Shown: positions 1-8,122, numbered from the stretch's first letter. The stretch is DNA of 21,952 nt from an uncultured Gammaproteobacteria bacterium (GCA_938004235.1 CALKWL010000384.1:1-21952), one strand, 5' to 3'. Numbers and translations are program-made. Notes: a model not told the origin generated them from the sequence alone.

Positions 1-44
1 ATTGACTGACGTGACTGGAGTTCAGACGTGTGCTCTTCCGATCT
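1..44. other. Illumina TruSeq index-adapter contamination (left contig end)
   Basis: Positions 11-44 are the standard index-side TruSeq adapter read towards the insert, ending in GCTCTTCCGATCT. Positions 3-10 are the 8-base index TGACTGAC and 1-2 the start of the outer primer. The reverse complement of the same adapter and index occurs at the right end. Translated, it gives the artefactual peptide MTDVTGVQTCALPI, which creates a false start for the first reading frame. This is not genomic DNA. Confidence 0.98.
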
Positions 45-2179
45 ATGGCATTGAAACCACGCTGGTGGCCGATCAGGCGGTCACCGTGGATGTGGCGATC
101 AACGATTTCACCACCTCGCTGTGGCAGGCCATCATCATTATTCTGGTGGTCAGCTTCATCAGCCTGGGGATGCGACCGGGTACTGTTGTGGCGCTGGCCA
201 TTCCGTTGACGCTGGCGATTGTGTTTGCGGTGATGAATGTTGCGGACATCGACCTGCACCGCATTTCACTCGGGGCGCTGATTATCGCCCTGACCCTGCT
301 GGTGGATGATGCCATGACCACCGTGGATGCCATGTTGCGCCGCCTGGGCATGGGCGACAGCAAGGATGAAGCCGCCTCGTTTGCCTACAGTACGCTGGCG
401 GCGCCGATGCTGATCGGCACGCTGGTCACCATTGCCAGCTTCGTGCCGATTGGCTTCGCGCAAAGCTCGGCGGGCGAATACACCTTCTCGATATTCTCGG
501 TGGTCGCCATCTCGCTGATTGTGTCCTGGCTGGTGGCAGTTATTTTTGCCCCTCTGATTGGCAAGGCGATTCTGCAATCCCCCAAGGCAGGTACTGAGGC
601 CAAACCCAGTACGCTGCTCACCGGCTATAGCCATTTTTTACGCGGCGCGATTCGCTTCAAGTGGCTGACCATTGGCCTGACCCTGGCCGCTTTCGTTGTT
701 GCGCTGTATTTGTCGCAACACGTCTCTCGCCAGTTTTTTCCCGCTTCCGACCGCCCCGAGCTGACCGTGGACATGACGCTGCCGCAAAGCGCGTCGATTT
801 ATGCGACCGAAGCACAGGTCAAGCGACTGGAAGATTTCCTGAGCCAAGATCCGGATGTCGATCATTTCAGCAGTTATGTCGGACGCGGTGCGGTGCGCTT
901 TATCCTGACGCTGAATGTGCAGCTGGCAAATCCCTTCTTTGGTCAGTTCGTGGTGGTCGCCAAGGATCTGGAGGCGCGTGAGCGCTTGCAGGCCAAGCTT
1001 GAAGCCACGCTGGCCAAAGACTTCCCCGAAGTCGTTGCCCGTGTGTCGCCGCTGGAGCTTGGCCCGCCCGTGGGCTGGCCGCTGCAATACCGCGTGAGCG
1101 GGCCGGATGCCGATCAGGTGCGTCAACATGCGCTGGAGCTGGCACAGGTGCTGGGCACGGATGCGCGGATGCGTGCCATCAACTTCGACTGGATGGAGCC
1201 TGCGCGCCAGATTCGCGTCGAAGTGAATCAGGATGAAGTGCGCCGTCTGGGTATCAGCTCGCGCGCGCTGGCCTCGGTGCTGAATACCACCATGAGCGGC
1301 GCGGCGCTGACCCAGGTGCGCGATGATATTTACCTGGTCAATGTGGTGGCGCGCTCCATTGACGATCAGCGCGTCTCACTGGAAACCCTCAGCGCCATGC
1401 AGATTTCCACCCCCGGCGGGCGCATGGTGCCGCTCAGTCAGGTCGCCACCTTTGAGGAAACGCAAGAGTTGCCGATGATCTGGCGTCGCGACCGCGTGCC
1501 CACCCTGACCGTGCGCGCCGATGTACCCCAAGGCGTGTTGCCGGATACGGTGACTGCCGCGCTTGCACCGAAAGTCGAAGCCTTCAACGCCCAGTTGCCC
1601 AAGGGCTACCATGTCGTCACCGGCGGCATGTTTGAGGAAAGCCAAATCTCCCAGGCCTCGGTGTTCGCCGTGGTGCCGCTGATGATTATGCTCATGCTGG
1701 TCATCATGATGGTGATGCTGGTGAGTTTTCGCAGGCTGGCGATGGTGGTCAGCGTGTTGCCGCTTGGTTTGATTGGCGTGGTAATGGCCTTGCTGGTGTT
1801 CAACCAGCCGCTTGGCTTCGTGGCTATTCTCGGCATTCTGGCGCTGATCGGCATGATCGCGAAAAACGCGGTGATTCTGATCGTGCAGATCGAAAGCGAC
1901 CGCAAGGAAGGCAAAGGCGTGCAAGAGGCGGTCGTCGCCTCGGCAGCCTCACGCTTGCGCCCAATGATGCTGACCGCCCTGTCCACCATTCTGGGGCTGA
2001 TCCCGATCGCGCCAACGGTGTTCTGGGGGCCGATGGCATTTGCCATCATGGGCGGGCTGCTGGTGGCCACCCTGTTGACGCTGGTGTTCCTGCCCGCGCT
2101 GTATGTCGCCGTGTTTGAACGTCGCAAGCCTGAGCCTGCTGCTGAGCCCGTGCTAGCTCAGGCCGGGGAAACACACTGA
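45..2179 (+). CDS. RND-family multidrug efflux permease (AcrB/HAE1 type), 5'-truncated
   Basis: This is the C-terminal ~710 residues of an inner-membrane RND pump, which uses the proton gradient to drive export through a tripartite complex. The real N-terminus is missing because the contig begins in adapter; the first wholly genomic codon is at 47. The fragment starts in the first porter domain. It then shows TM2-TM6, including LLVDDAMTTVD, whose paired aspartates (codons 305-310) match the proton-relay pair Asp407/Asp408 of AcrB. The second periplasmic porter domain follows (about codons 720-1660), then TM8-TM12 with GMIAKNAVILIVQ and RLRPMMLTALSTILGLIP, both typical of HAE1 permeases. Full family members are about 1,000-1,050 aa, so roughly a third is lost. 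No periplasmic adaptor gene is visible; it may lie upstream. The stop is 13 nt before mrpE on the same strand, so the two are probably co-transcribed. The substrate cannot be read from the sequence. Confidence 0.93.
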
Positions 2180-2192
2180 AGCACACCGCCCC

Positions 2193-2672
2193 ATGACCCA
2201 CGTTCTGACACGCTTTGTATTGTTCGCCCTGCTCTGGCTGGTGCTGATGCCCAGTCTTGTGTGGTACGACCTGCTGATTGGCCTGCTCGCCGTACTGGCT
2301 GCCACATGGGTCAGTCTGCGCCTGCTTCCGCCGACACAGGGCAGCATCGGCTTGCTGGCACTGCTCATGCTGATGCCGCGCTTTGTGTGGCAATCGGTCA
2401 TGGCCGGCTGGGAAGTCGCCTGGCGTGCCTTTCACCCGAACATGCCGCTGGCGCCGGGGTTCATTACCTACCCGACGGCGCTGGAGCCGGGACTTGCGCG
2501 CAACACCTTCACCACCCTGACCAGTCTTTTGCCTGGCAGTCTGCCCTGCGAACACACCAGGGGTGGCATCGTGTACCACGTCCTCGACATCCATCAGGCG
2601 CACCTCGAACAACTGGCCAGGGAAGAACAGCGGCTGGCCGATGTTTTGCCAACTGCTCGGCACAGGCCATGA
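2193..2672 (+). CDS. mrpE: Mrp antiporter subunit E
   Basis: A 159-residue subunit of the Mrp (Mnh/Sha) multi-subunit cation/proton antiporter. Two hydrophobic segments lie in the first ~65 residues, followed by a soluble C-terminal part carrying NTFTTLTSLLPGSLPCE and VYHVLD, the hallmark of the MrpE family. Its length is typical. MrpE has no known catalytic role and is needed for assembly or stability of the complex. It starts 13 nt after the RND stop; no strong ribosome-binding site is visible, so translational coupling is possible. Its TGA overlaps the start of mrpF (ATGA at 2669-2672). In the common mrpABCDEFG order E, F and G come last; here they come first, as in archaeal Mbh-type modules. 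Confidence 0.93.
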   Translation: MTHVLTRFVLFALLWLVLMPSLVWYDLLIGLLAVLAATWVSLRLLPPTQGSIGLLALLMLMPRFVWQSVMAGWEVAWRAFHPNMPLAPGFITYPTALEPGLARNTFTTLTSLLPGSLPCEHTRGGIVYHVLDIHQAHLEQLAREEQRLADVLPTARHRP

Positions 2673-2956
2673 CGAGCTTTCTGTTGCTTGCCGCCGTGCT
2701 GATTGTGCTCAGTATCGCCGTGGCGCTGGTACGCATTCTGTTCGTCGGCGGCGATACCGACCGCCTGATGGCCACCCAACTGCTCAGTACGGGCGGTATT
2801 GCCGCCATGCTGCTTTTCGGCGTGGTCAACCAGCAATCCGCAGTGGTGGATGTTGCCCTGATTCTTGCCGTACTGACCGCCTTTGCCGGGGTCGCTTTCG
2901 TCCATGCTTATCAACAGCGACACCCACGGGACGCTGACCAGGATCATTCCACATGA
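2669..2956 (+). CDS. mrpF: Mrp antiporter subunit F
   Basis: A 95-residue membrane protein with three predicted helices. The segment RILFVGGDTDRLMATQLLSTG and the following VVDVALILAVLTAFAGVAF match the MrpF/PhaF family, where the pattern GPxxxDR followed by a conserved aspartate in the last helix is usual. The ATG at 2669 is chosen because it overlaps the mrpE stop and gives the canonical family N-terminus; a longer reading frame upstream is only the shadow of mrpE. It acts as a small structural subunit of the antiporter in the inner membrane. Its stop overlaps the mrpG start (ATGA at 2953-2956). Confidence 0.92.
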   Translation: MTSFLLLAAVLIVLSIAVALVRILFVGGDTDRLMATQLLSTGGIAAMLLFGVVNQQSAVVDVALILAVLTAFAGVAFVHAYQQRHPRDADQDHST

Positions 2957-3243
2957 GCCTGTTGCTGAATCTTTGGACGATTCTTGCCGTCTCGCTCGGC
3001 GTGTTTTTCTTTCTTGCGGGCACGCTCGGCCTGCTGCGCTTCCCTGATGTTTTCACCCGTCTGCACGCGCTGACCAAGGCGGATAACCTCGGTCTTGGCT
3101 TGGTGGTTCTGGGCTTGCTGCCGCAGATGAACAGCATTCACGCCATGCTTAAATTACTGCTGATCTGGCTGCTGGTGCTGTTTTCCGGCGCCATCGTCAG
3201 CCAGATGCTGGCGCAGGCCGTGCGTTCCGGCAAGCTTGACTGA
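2953..3243 (+). CDS. mrpG: Mrp antiporter subunit G
   Basis: A 96-residue membrane protein with three hydrophobic helices. The core GTLGLLRFPDVFTRLHALTK is the diagnostic MnhG/PhaG signature, and the length fits the family. It is a small inner-membrane subunit of the Mrp complex, needed for assembly. It is tightly packed between mrpF (4-nt overlap) and the fused mrpB-type gene (10 nt after the stop, or overlapping if the TTG at 3236 is used), so these genes almost certainly share one transcript. Confidence 0.93.
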   Translation: MSLLLNLWTILAVSLGVFFFLAGTLGLLRFPDVFTRLHALTKADNLGLGLVVLGLLPQMNSIHAMLKLLLIWLLVLFSGAIVSQMLAQAVRSGKLD

Positions 3244-3253
3244 TGCCGAATTC

Positions 3254-4201
3254 ATGACACCAAGCCTTGCCCTCAATCTCGCACTTGCACTCCTGCTGCT
3301 CGGCATGGCGGGCTGGGCTGTTCTGGTGCGTTCCACTCAGGCGGCGGTGATTGGCTTTATGGTGTACGGCCTGCTGCTTACCCTTGCCTGGGCGCGGCTG
3401 GACGGGCTCGATGTTGCCCTGACCGAAGCGGCCATTGGCGGCGGACTGACCGGCTTTCTGCTCTTGGGCGCTGCCGTTCGCCTGCGCAGCGTCGAACACC
3501 GTGCGATGCTGCAAGCCCCCGGTCTGGCAACGCGCATCCTGGCAGCACTGGCCGCCGGTTCGATCACGCTGTTACTGGCGTTTGCCGTGCTCACCCTGCC
3601 CTCGCCTGCGCCCAGCCTGGCTCCCGCCGTGGCGGAGAACATCGCCATGACCCAGGTCGGCAATCCGATTACTGCCGTGTTGCTGGCCTTCCGTGCGCTG
3701 GACACCTTGCTGGAGGCTCTGGTGCTGGTGTTGGCGATGATCGGCATCTGGTCGCTGGCCGATGACCGTGTTTGGGGGGGACGTCCGGGTTTTGCCATTG
3801 CACACGACGCCAGCGGCATCCTGCATTACGCCGCGCGTATTCTGGTGCCCATCGGTGTGGTGATTGGCGGCTACATTTTCTGGATCGGCGCAGACGATCC
3901 GGGTGGCAAGTTCCAGGGCGCAACCCTTTTGGCGGCGATGTGGCTGCTGCTGGTGCTCGCCGGACTGCGTGATGCGCCGCGTGTCAGCAGCCAGACGCTG
4001 CGCCTGTGGGTTGTGCTCGGTCCCCTGGTGTTTATCGGCGTGGGCGGGCTGGGAAGCTGGGTGGCGGGCAGCTTTCTCGGCTACCCGCAAGGCTATGCCA
4101 AGCTGATGATTGTGGCGGTCGAACTGGCTTTGTTGCCGTCGCTGACGCTGATTCTGGGCCTGCTCATCATGGGTGCGCCCAAGCGGGAGATTGGCAGATG
4201 A
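3254..4201 (+). CDS. mrpB: Fused MbhD-MbhE-MrpB antiporter subunit (MrpA C-terminal modules joined to MrpB)
   Basis: A 315-residue membrane protein combining three modules. Residues ~1-85 carry the DUF4040/MbhD signature (ALTEAAIGGGLTGFLLL). Residues ~90-175 look like the MbhE part of the MrpA C-terminus (DTLLEALVLVLAMIGIWSLA). Residues ~190-310 are an MnhB domain (GGYIFWIGADDPGGKFQGAT). In classical Mrp systems the first two are the tail of the ~800-aa MrpA and MrpB is separate; here they are joined without the large NuoL-like part of MrpA. The role is inferred to be scaffolding and ion passage at the junction between the antiporter-like subunits. I chose the ATG at 3254; an in-frame TTG at 3236 would add six residues and overlap mrpG. 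Neither has a clear Shine-Dalgarno. The stop overlaps the mrpC start (ATGA). Confidence 0.88.
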   Translation: MTPSLALNLALALLLLGMAGWAVLVRSTQAAVIGFMVYGLLLTLAWARLDGLDVALTEAAIGGGLTGFLLLGAAVRLRSVEHRAMLQAPGLATRILAALAAGSITLLLAFAVLTLPSPAPSLAPAVAENIAMTQVGNPITAVLLAFRALDTLLEALVLVLAMIGIWSLADDRVWGGRPGFAIAHDASGILHYAARILVPIGVVIGGYIFWIGADDPGGKFQGATLLAAMWLLLVLAGLRDAPRVSSQTLRLWVVLGPLVFIGVGGLGSWVAGSFLGYPQGYAKLMIVAVELALLPSLTLILGLLIMGAPKREIGR

Positions 4202-4548
4202 ATACCGCCATGCTTTTCGGCCTTTGCGCCTCCATGCTGATTGGCCTTGGTTTGTACGGGCTTTTGACCCATCCGCATCCCTTGCGCAAGATTCTTGCGC
4301 TGAATGTGATCGGCTCGGGCATTTTTCTTTTGTTTGGCGCCGTGGCTTTGCGGGGCGCAGCCGCAGGGATGAATGCCGACCCCGTGCCGCAGGCTTTGCT
4401 GATTACCGGCATTGTGGTGGCGTTTTCGGCCAGCGCGCTGGCCGTAGCCTTGCTGTTGCGCCTGTTTGAAGTCACGGGCGATGTATCGCTGGCCAATGAT
4501 GATCCCGCAACGCACAAGGACACGTCGAAGGACAGGCCGCATGACTGA
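4198..4548 (+). CDS. mrpC: Mrp antiporter subunit C (NuoK-like)
   Basis: A 116-residue protein homologous to NuoK of respiratory complex I. Three helices are visible, with HPLRKILALNVIGSGIFLLF in the second and DPVPQALLITGIVVAFSASA leading into the third; both are typical MnhC/MrpC signatures. A charged tail of ~22 residues follows the last helix. The ATG at 4198 overlaps the preceding stop by 4 nt, and the 3' end overlaps mrpD by 8 nt, indicating translational coupling. It forms part of the transmembrane proton/cation path of the Mrp complex. Confidence 0.94.
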   Translation: MNTAMLFGLCASMLIGLGLYGLLTHPHPLRKILALNVIGSGIFLLFGAVALRGAAAGMNADPVPQALLITGIVVAFSASALAVALLLRLFEVTGDVSLANDDPATHKDTSKDRPHD

Positions 4549-6052
4549 ATCTCCTGCAAGTCTGCTGCTGGTTCTGGCGGTACTGTTGCCCTTTACGGGC
4601 GTCATTATCGGCCTGTTGCTCGGCGGTCGGCATGTGCGCACCGTGGCGCTCACCACCGTAGCACTGGGGCTGGCGGTCATCATTGGCATCGTCTGGCACG
4701 CGCTCGACACAAGCACAGCCATGGAATATGTGCTGGGCGGTTGGTCGCCGCCACTGGGCATCCGCCTGCGCGCCGATGGTTTGTCCGTCTTGATGCTGCT
4801 GGCGGTGGCCGTGGTCATCAGCCTGGTCAGCGTGTATGCCCATGCCGATTTCGCCCCGCACGACAGCGGCAAGGAGACGCGTGCGCCTCCGGTTTTCTGG
4901 CTGATGCTGCTTGCCATCTGGGGTTCATTGAATCTGGTGTTCGTCAGCGGTGATTTGTTCACCCTATACGTGGCGCTGGAGCTTTTGACCTTTGCGGGCG
5001 TGCCGCTGGTGGCGCTCGACGGGCGCGGCGAAACGCTGCGCGCCGCCCTGCGTTATCTGCTCTTTGCCCTGCTCGGCTCGTTGCTGTATTTGCTCGGCGC
5101 GGTGCTGCTCTACGGAGCCTACGGCACGCTGGATATTCAATTGCTGGCACAGATGGTTCGCCCCGAGGCTCTAAGTTGGGCGGCACTGGCACTGATGACG
5201 GTCGGTTTGCTGGCCAAAACGGCGCTGTTTCCGCTGCATATCTGGCTGCCCCCCGCCCACGCAGGCGCACCCGCCGCCGCCAGTGCCCTGCTTTCCGCGC
5301 TGGTGGTCAAAGGCTCCTGGTTTCTGGTGTTGCGACTATGGTTGGACGTGATGCCGAATGTGGTCACACTTTCCGCCGCCCAGTTGCTTGCCGCCCTCGG
5401 CGCAGTGGCGATTATCGTGGGCAATATCGTCGCCCTGGGCCAAGTGCGCTTGAAGCTTTTGATCGCATACTCGACCGTGGCGCAAATCGGCTATCTGTTT
5501 TTGATGTTTCCGCTGGTCTTTGGATTGGCTTTTGCCGGCCTGGACAGCACGCAGGCCGTCGCAGGGGGAATGCTGCAAACCATCTCGCACGCACTGGCCA
5601 AGGCCGCCATGTTCCTTGCTGCGGGGCTGATTTATCTCACCCTCGGCCATGACCGCATCAGCGATTTGCGTGGTGTGGCGCAGGCTTTGCCCATGACCGT
5701 GACCGCCTTTGCACTGGCGGGGGCATCACTGATCGGCCTGCCGCCCTCAGGCGGATTTCTGGCCAAATGGCTGCTACTTTCCGCCGCACTGGAATCAGGG
5801 CAATGGTGGTGGGGCGCAGTCATGCTGCTGGGCGGCCTTTTAACCAGCGTGTACGTTTTTATCATCGTGGTGCGTAGTCTCGCCCCCGCCGAAGCGGGCT
5901 GGATGCCGAAAACCTGTGTACCGCAGTATCAGCAAATGGCTGTGCTCGCACTGGCACTGTCTGCATTCCTGTTGGGACTCGCCGCGCTTAGCCCGGTGGA
6001 TCTGGTGCAACTGGGGCGCACGCCTCTCTCATTGTTGCGAGGGACGCCATGA
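4541..6052 (+). CDS. mrpD: Mrp antiporter subunit D (proton-translocating, NuoM/N-like)
   Basis: A 503-residue polytopic protein of the proton-conducting antiporter family (complex I NuoL/M/N homologues). It retains the expected charged residues inside helices: Glu147 in the TM5 segment LYVALELLTF, Lys226 in LLAKTALFPLHIWLPPAH, Lys257 in ALVVKGSW, and Lys386-like positions in SHALAKAAMFLAAG. These correspond to the residues known to be essential in MrpD and NuoM. The ATG at 4541 is preceded by AAGGA at 4527-4531 and overlaps mrpC by 8 nt; a longer in-frame extension upstream is rejected because it only covers mrpC. The length is normal for MrpD. The stop overlaps the next start (ATGA at 6049-6052). 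Confidence 0.94.
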   Translation: MTESPASLLLVLAVLLPFTGVIIGLLLGGRHVRTVALTTVALGLAVIIGIVWHALDTSTAMEYVLGGWSPPLGIRLRADGLSVLMLLAVAVVISLVSVYAHADFAPHDSGKETRAPPVFWLMLLAIWGSLNLVFVSGDLFTLYVALELLTFAGVPLVALDGRGETLRAALRYLLFALLGSLLYLLGAVLLYGAYGTLDIQLLAQMVRPEALSWAALALMTVGLLAKTALFPLHIWLPPAHAGAPAAASALLSALVVKGSWFLVLRLWLDVMPNVVTLSAAQLLAALGAVAIIVGNIVALGQVRLKLLIAYSTVAQIGYLFLMFPLVFGLAFAGLDSTQAVAGGMLQTISHALAKAAMFLAAGLIYLTLGHDRISDLRGVAQALPMTVTAFALAGASLIGLPPSGGFLAKWLLLSAALESGQWWWGAVMLLGGLLTSVYVFIIVVRSLAPAEAGWMPKTCVPQYQQMAVLALALSAFLLGLAALSPVDLVQLGRTPLSLLRGTP

Positions 6053-7686
6053 TGACCACGGTGCTGTTCATCCTTGCACTTGGCTTGCCGCTCGGCGCAC
6101 TGCTTGCATGCACCTCGCCTGCACTGCGACGCGCACTGCTGCCTTGGTTGTGGCTCGCGCCGCTGCCGTCGTTAATGCTGGCCGTTCTGGCCGAACCGAA
6201 TGCCGCGTGGTCACTGGGCAATGCGCAATTCGCCGTGCATTTTGCACTGGATAGACCGGGGCGCATTCTGCTCGGCGTCGCCGCGCTATTGTGGAGTGTC
6301 GCCGGGATGTACGCCGTGACATGGCTGCACGACCAGCCCAAACAAGGCAGCTTTGTCGTCACATGGCTCATGACCCTGACCGGATGTGTGGGCGTGTTCC
6401 TTGCTGCGGATCTGATCAGCTTTTACTTCCTGCTGGCCGTCCTCAGCGTCGGCGCCAGCGGCATGGTCTTGCAGGGCAAGGGTGAGGATGCGCTGCGCGC
6501 GAGCAGTATTTATCTTGGACTCGCATTGTTGGCCGAGTCCTTTTTACTTGCCGGGCTGGTGTTATTGGCGGCTGCCGCACCCAATGACAGCCTGCTCATT
6601 CGTGATGCAGTTGCAGCGCTCCCCAGCTCGTCGAACCGCGAACTCACCATGACCCTATTACTCATCGGCCTGGGCATCAAGGCTGGTCTGGTGCCGCTGC
6701 ATTTCTGGCTGCCGTTGGCGCACGGCGCTGCCCCAATGCCATCTTCTGCTGTTCTTGGCGGGGTGATCGTCAAGATAGGAATGCTGGGCATGATCCGTTT
6801 TTTACCGCTGGATGTCGCCGCAGCGGATTTCGGCCTACCCCTGGCGGCCATCGGCCTGTTCGGCGCACTGTACGGCGTCGCCATCGGACTGACCCAACAC
6901 AACCCAAAGCACATCCTCGCCTACTCCAGTGTGAGTCAAATGAGCTTTCTCGCTGCCGTGGTCGGCATGGGGCTGACAACGGGTGCGGCAGGAACCGCTG
7001 TGGCCGTTGCGTTTTATGCCGCGCACCATCTGCTGGTCAAGGGCGCACTATTCCTCGCGGTAGGCGTCATCGCCCGCACCGGACGCAGGCATCTTCTGCC
7101 CATGCTCCTGCCAGCCGCTGTAATTGCCCTCGGGCTGGGCGGATTGGCCCTTACCGGCGGCGCCTTGACCAAATACGCCGCCAAAGACCTGCTTGGCGAC
7201 GGACTGGCAGGCACGGTCGCCATGATTTCATCCGTCGCCACCTCACTGCTCATGCTGCATTTTTTGCGCACCTTGCTGCAAAACACGCATGTGGACAGCA
7301 ACGCTAGACCGCCCAATGGACTCGCCTGGCCTTGGCTAATTATGGCGCTCGCCTCCGTCGTTGTGCCGTGGACGCTGTATTTTGTAATCCCCATCAACAC
7401 GATGTCACAAGGGTGGGCACAAGCGCTGGCGCCGAGCGCGCTGTGGGACGGGTTATGGCCGGTGTTGCTGGGCGTAGTGTTTGCGATAGGTGTGGAACGC
7501 TGGAGACATCGACTGCCACGCATCCCGACAGGTGATGTTGCCGTCGTACTTCACCCCCTCGGGCGCACCAATACCGCGTTAGGAGTTTTGGTTGAACGAC
7601 TGGACAGCTTCGCGCGCCGCTGGGTCGTGGCCACAATGAGCTTGATAACGCTGGCGATTTTGTTTGTCTGGGGACTTGCACGTTAA
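6049..7686 (+). CDS. Second MrpD/NuoL-like antiporter subunit
   Basis: A 545-residue polytopic membrane protein of the same family as MrpD, and the last gene of the operon. Family motifs include GIKAGLVPLHFWLPLAHGAA with Lys211, GGVIVKIGMLGMIRF with Lys242, HNPKHILAYSSVSQMSF, and HHLLVKGALFLAVGV. The position aligned with the essential TM5 glutamate of MrpD is alanine here: Asp121+9 gives Ala130 in DLISFYFLLAVLS, against GDLFTLYVALELLTF in the upstream paralogue. It is preceded by GAGGGA at 6039-6044 and starts within the mrpD stop. It probably occupies the place of the NuoL-like part of MrpA, which this operon lacks. The loss of the glutamate could mean altered or no proton translocation by this subunit. 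Alternative names such as HyfB- or NuoL-like are equally defensible. Confidence 0.88.
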   Translation: MMTTVLFILALGLPLGALLACTSPALRRALLPWLWLAPLPSLMLAVLAEPNAAWSLGNAQFAVHFALDRPGRILLGVAALLWSVAGMYAVTWLHDQPKQGSFVVTWLMTLTGCVGVFLAADLISFYFLLAVLSVGASGMVLQGKGEDALRASSIYLGLALLAESFLLAGLVLLAAAAPNDSLLIRDAVAALPSSSNRELTMTLLLIGLGIKAGLVPLHFWLPLAHGAAPMPSSAVLGGVIVKIGMLGMIRFLPLDVAAADFGLPLAAIGLFGALYGVAIGLTQHNPKHILAYSSVSQMSFLAAVVGMGLTTGAAGTAVAVAFYAAHHLLVKGALFLAVGVIARTGRRHLLPMLLPAAVIALGLGGLALTGGALTKYAAKDLLGDGLAGTVAMISSVATSLLMLHFLRTLLQNTHVDSNARPPNGLAWPWLIMALASVVVPWTLYFVIPINTMSQGWAQALAPSALWDGLWPVLLGVVFAIGVERWRHRLPRIPTGDVAVVLHPLGRTNTALGVLVERLDSFARRWVVATMSLITLAILFVWGLAR

Positions 7687-7709
7687 ATATCCGTGCCCGA
7701 TAACCACAC

Positions 7710-7739
7710 TTAACAGGGTGTTGAAAAACACCCTGTTAA
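7710..7739 (+). terminator. Perfect hairpin after the mrp operon (possible terminator or processing stem)
   Basis: TTAACAGGGTGTT (7710-7722), loop GAAA, and AACACCCTGTTAA (7727-7739) form a 13-bp perfect stem with a GNRA-type tetraloop, 23 nt after the last mrp stop. No T-run follows, so a Rho-independent terminator is doubtful. It may instead stabilise the 3' end of the mRNA or be part of the repeat element that begins here. Confidence 0.5.
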
Positions 7740-7940
7740 TGCCAGGCCATGAATGGCTTGCACGAAGATCAAGCACGCTAAGTACTTGATCTTCGAAGAC
7801 CGTCGCGGCTGGGTACATCCATGTACCCAGCCCTTCGGGGAATGCTGCGCACTCCATCGTTGCTCCAGGCAACGATGGTGGCGTGTACCGCGACGAGGCG
7901 AGTTAAAAAAGCAGGAGAGCCCTTTTTCAACATCCTGTTA
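7711..7940. repeat. 230-bp MITE-like element with terminal inverted repeats and nested palindromes
   Basis: The ends are TAACAGGGTGTTGAAAAA (7711-7728) and, on the other strand, TAACAGGATGTTGAAAAA (7940-7923): 17 of 18 bases match. Inside are three strong stems: CGAAGATCAAG/CTTGATCTTCG (7763-7773 with 7785-7795), GGCTGGGTACAT/ATGTACCCAGCC (7807-7818 with 7821-7832, two-base loop), and CCATCGTTGC/GCAACGATGG (7854-7863 with 7869-7878). An 8-bp outer pair, CGTCGCGG/CCGCGACG (7801-7808 with 7888-7895), encloses the last two. No plausible protein is encoded. This looks like a non-autonomous mobile or REP/BIME-like element between convergent operons. I see no obvious target-site duplication. Confidence 0.65.
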
Positions 7941-8122
7941 GAGTCTATTCAAAATTTTACTGAACGGCGCATTGCTGCGCGGAAATTAACCTCAAATGCT
8001 CACATAGCGGCCTATGCTGCACTTTTTTGACCGATTCCCGCTTACACTGCATCCGTTGATCGAAATCGTAAACAGGTTCTGCGACAAACTGGCTGCAAAA
8101 GCCGCTCAAGCCCGACAGGCCG
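7941..8122. other. Non-coding junction, probable second repeat-like remnant next to clpA
   Basis: AT-rich start (GAGTCTATTCAAAATTTTAC), then a short stem CATAG/CTATG around 8003-8015, and just downstream of the clpA stop the sequence AAGCCCGACAGGC (8108-8120). That sequence matches 12 of 13 bases of the right end of the element before rne (AAGTCCGACAGGC, 14247-14259). No credible gene is present and no clear clpA terminator is seen. Confidence 0.4.

Noticed and set aside
4466..4540. 25-codon upstream extension of mrpD
   Set aside because: It lies wholly inside mrpC in another frame; the ATG at 4541 has AAGGA upstream and gives the normal MrpD N-terminus.
7753..8030. Small plus-strand frames (62 and 69 codons) after the mrp operon
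   Set aside because: They cover the palindromic repeat element; codon content simply reflects the inverted repeats.
7711..8122. Possible insertion-sequence remnant with transposase
   Set aside because: No reading frame resembles a transposase, so only a non-autonomous element is claimed.
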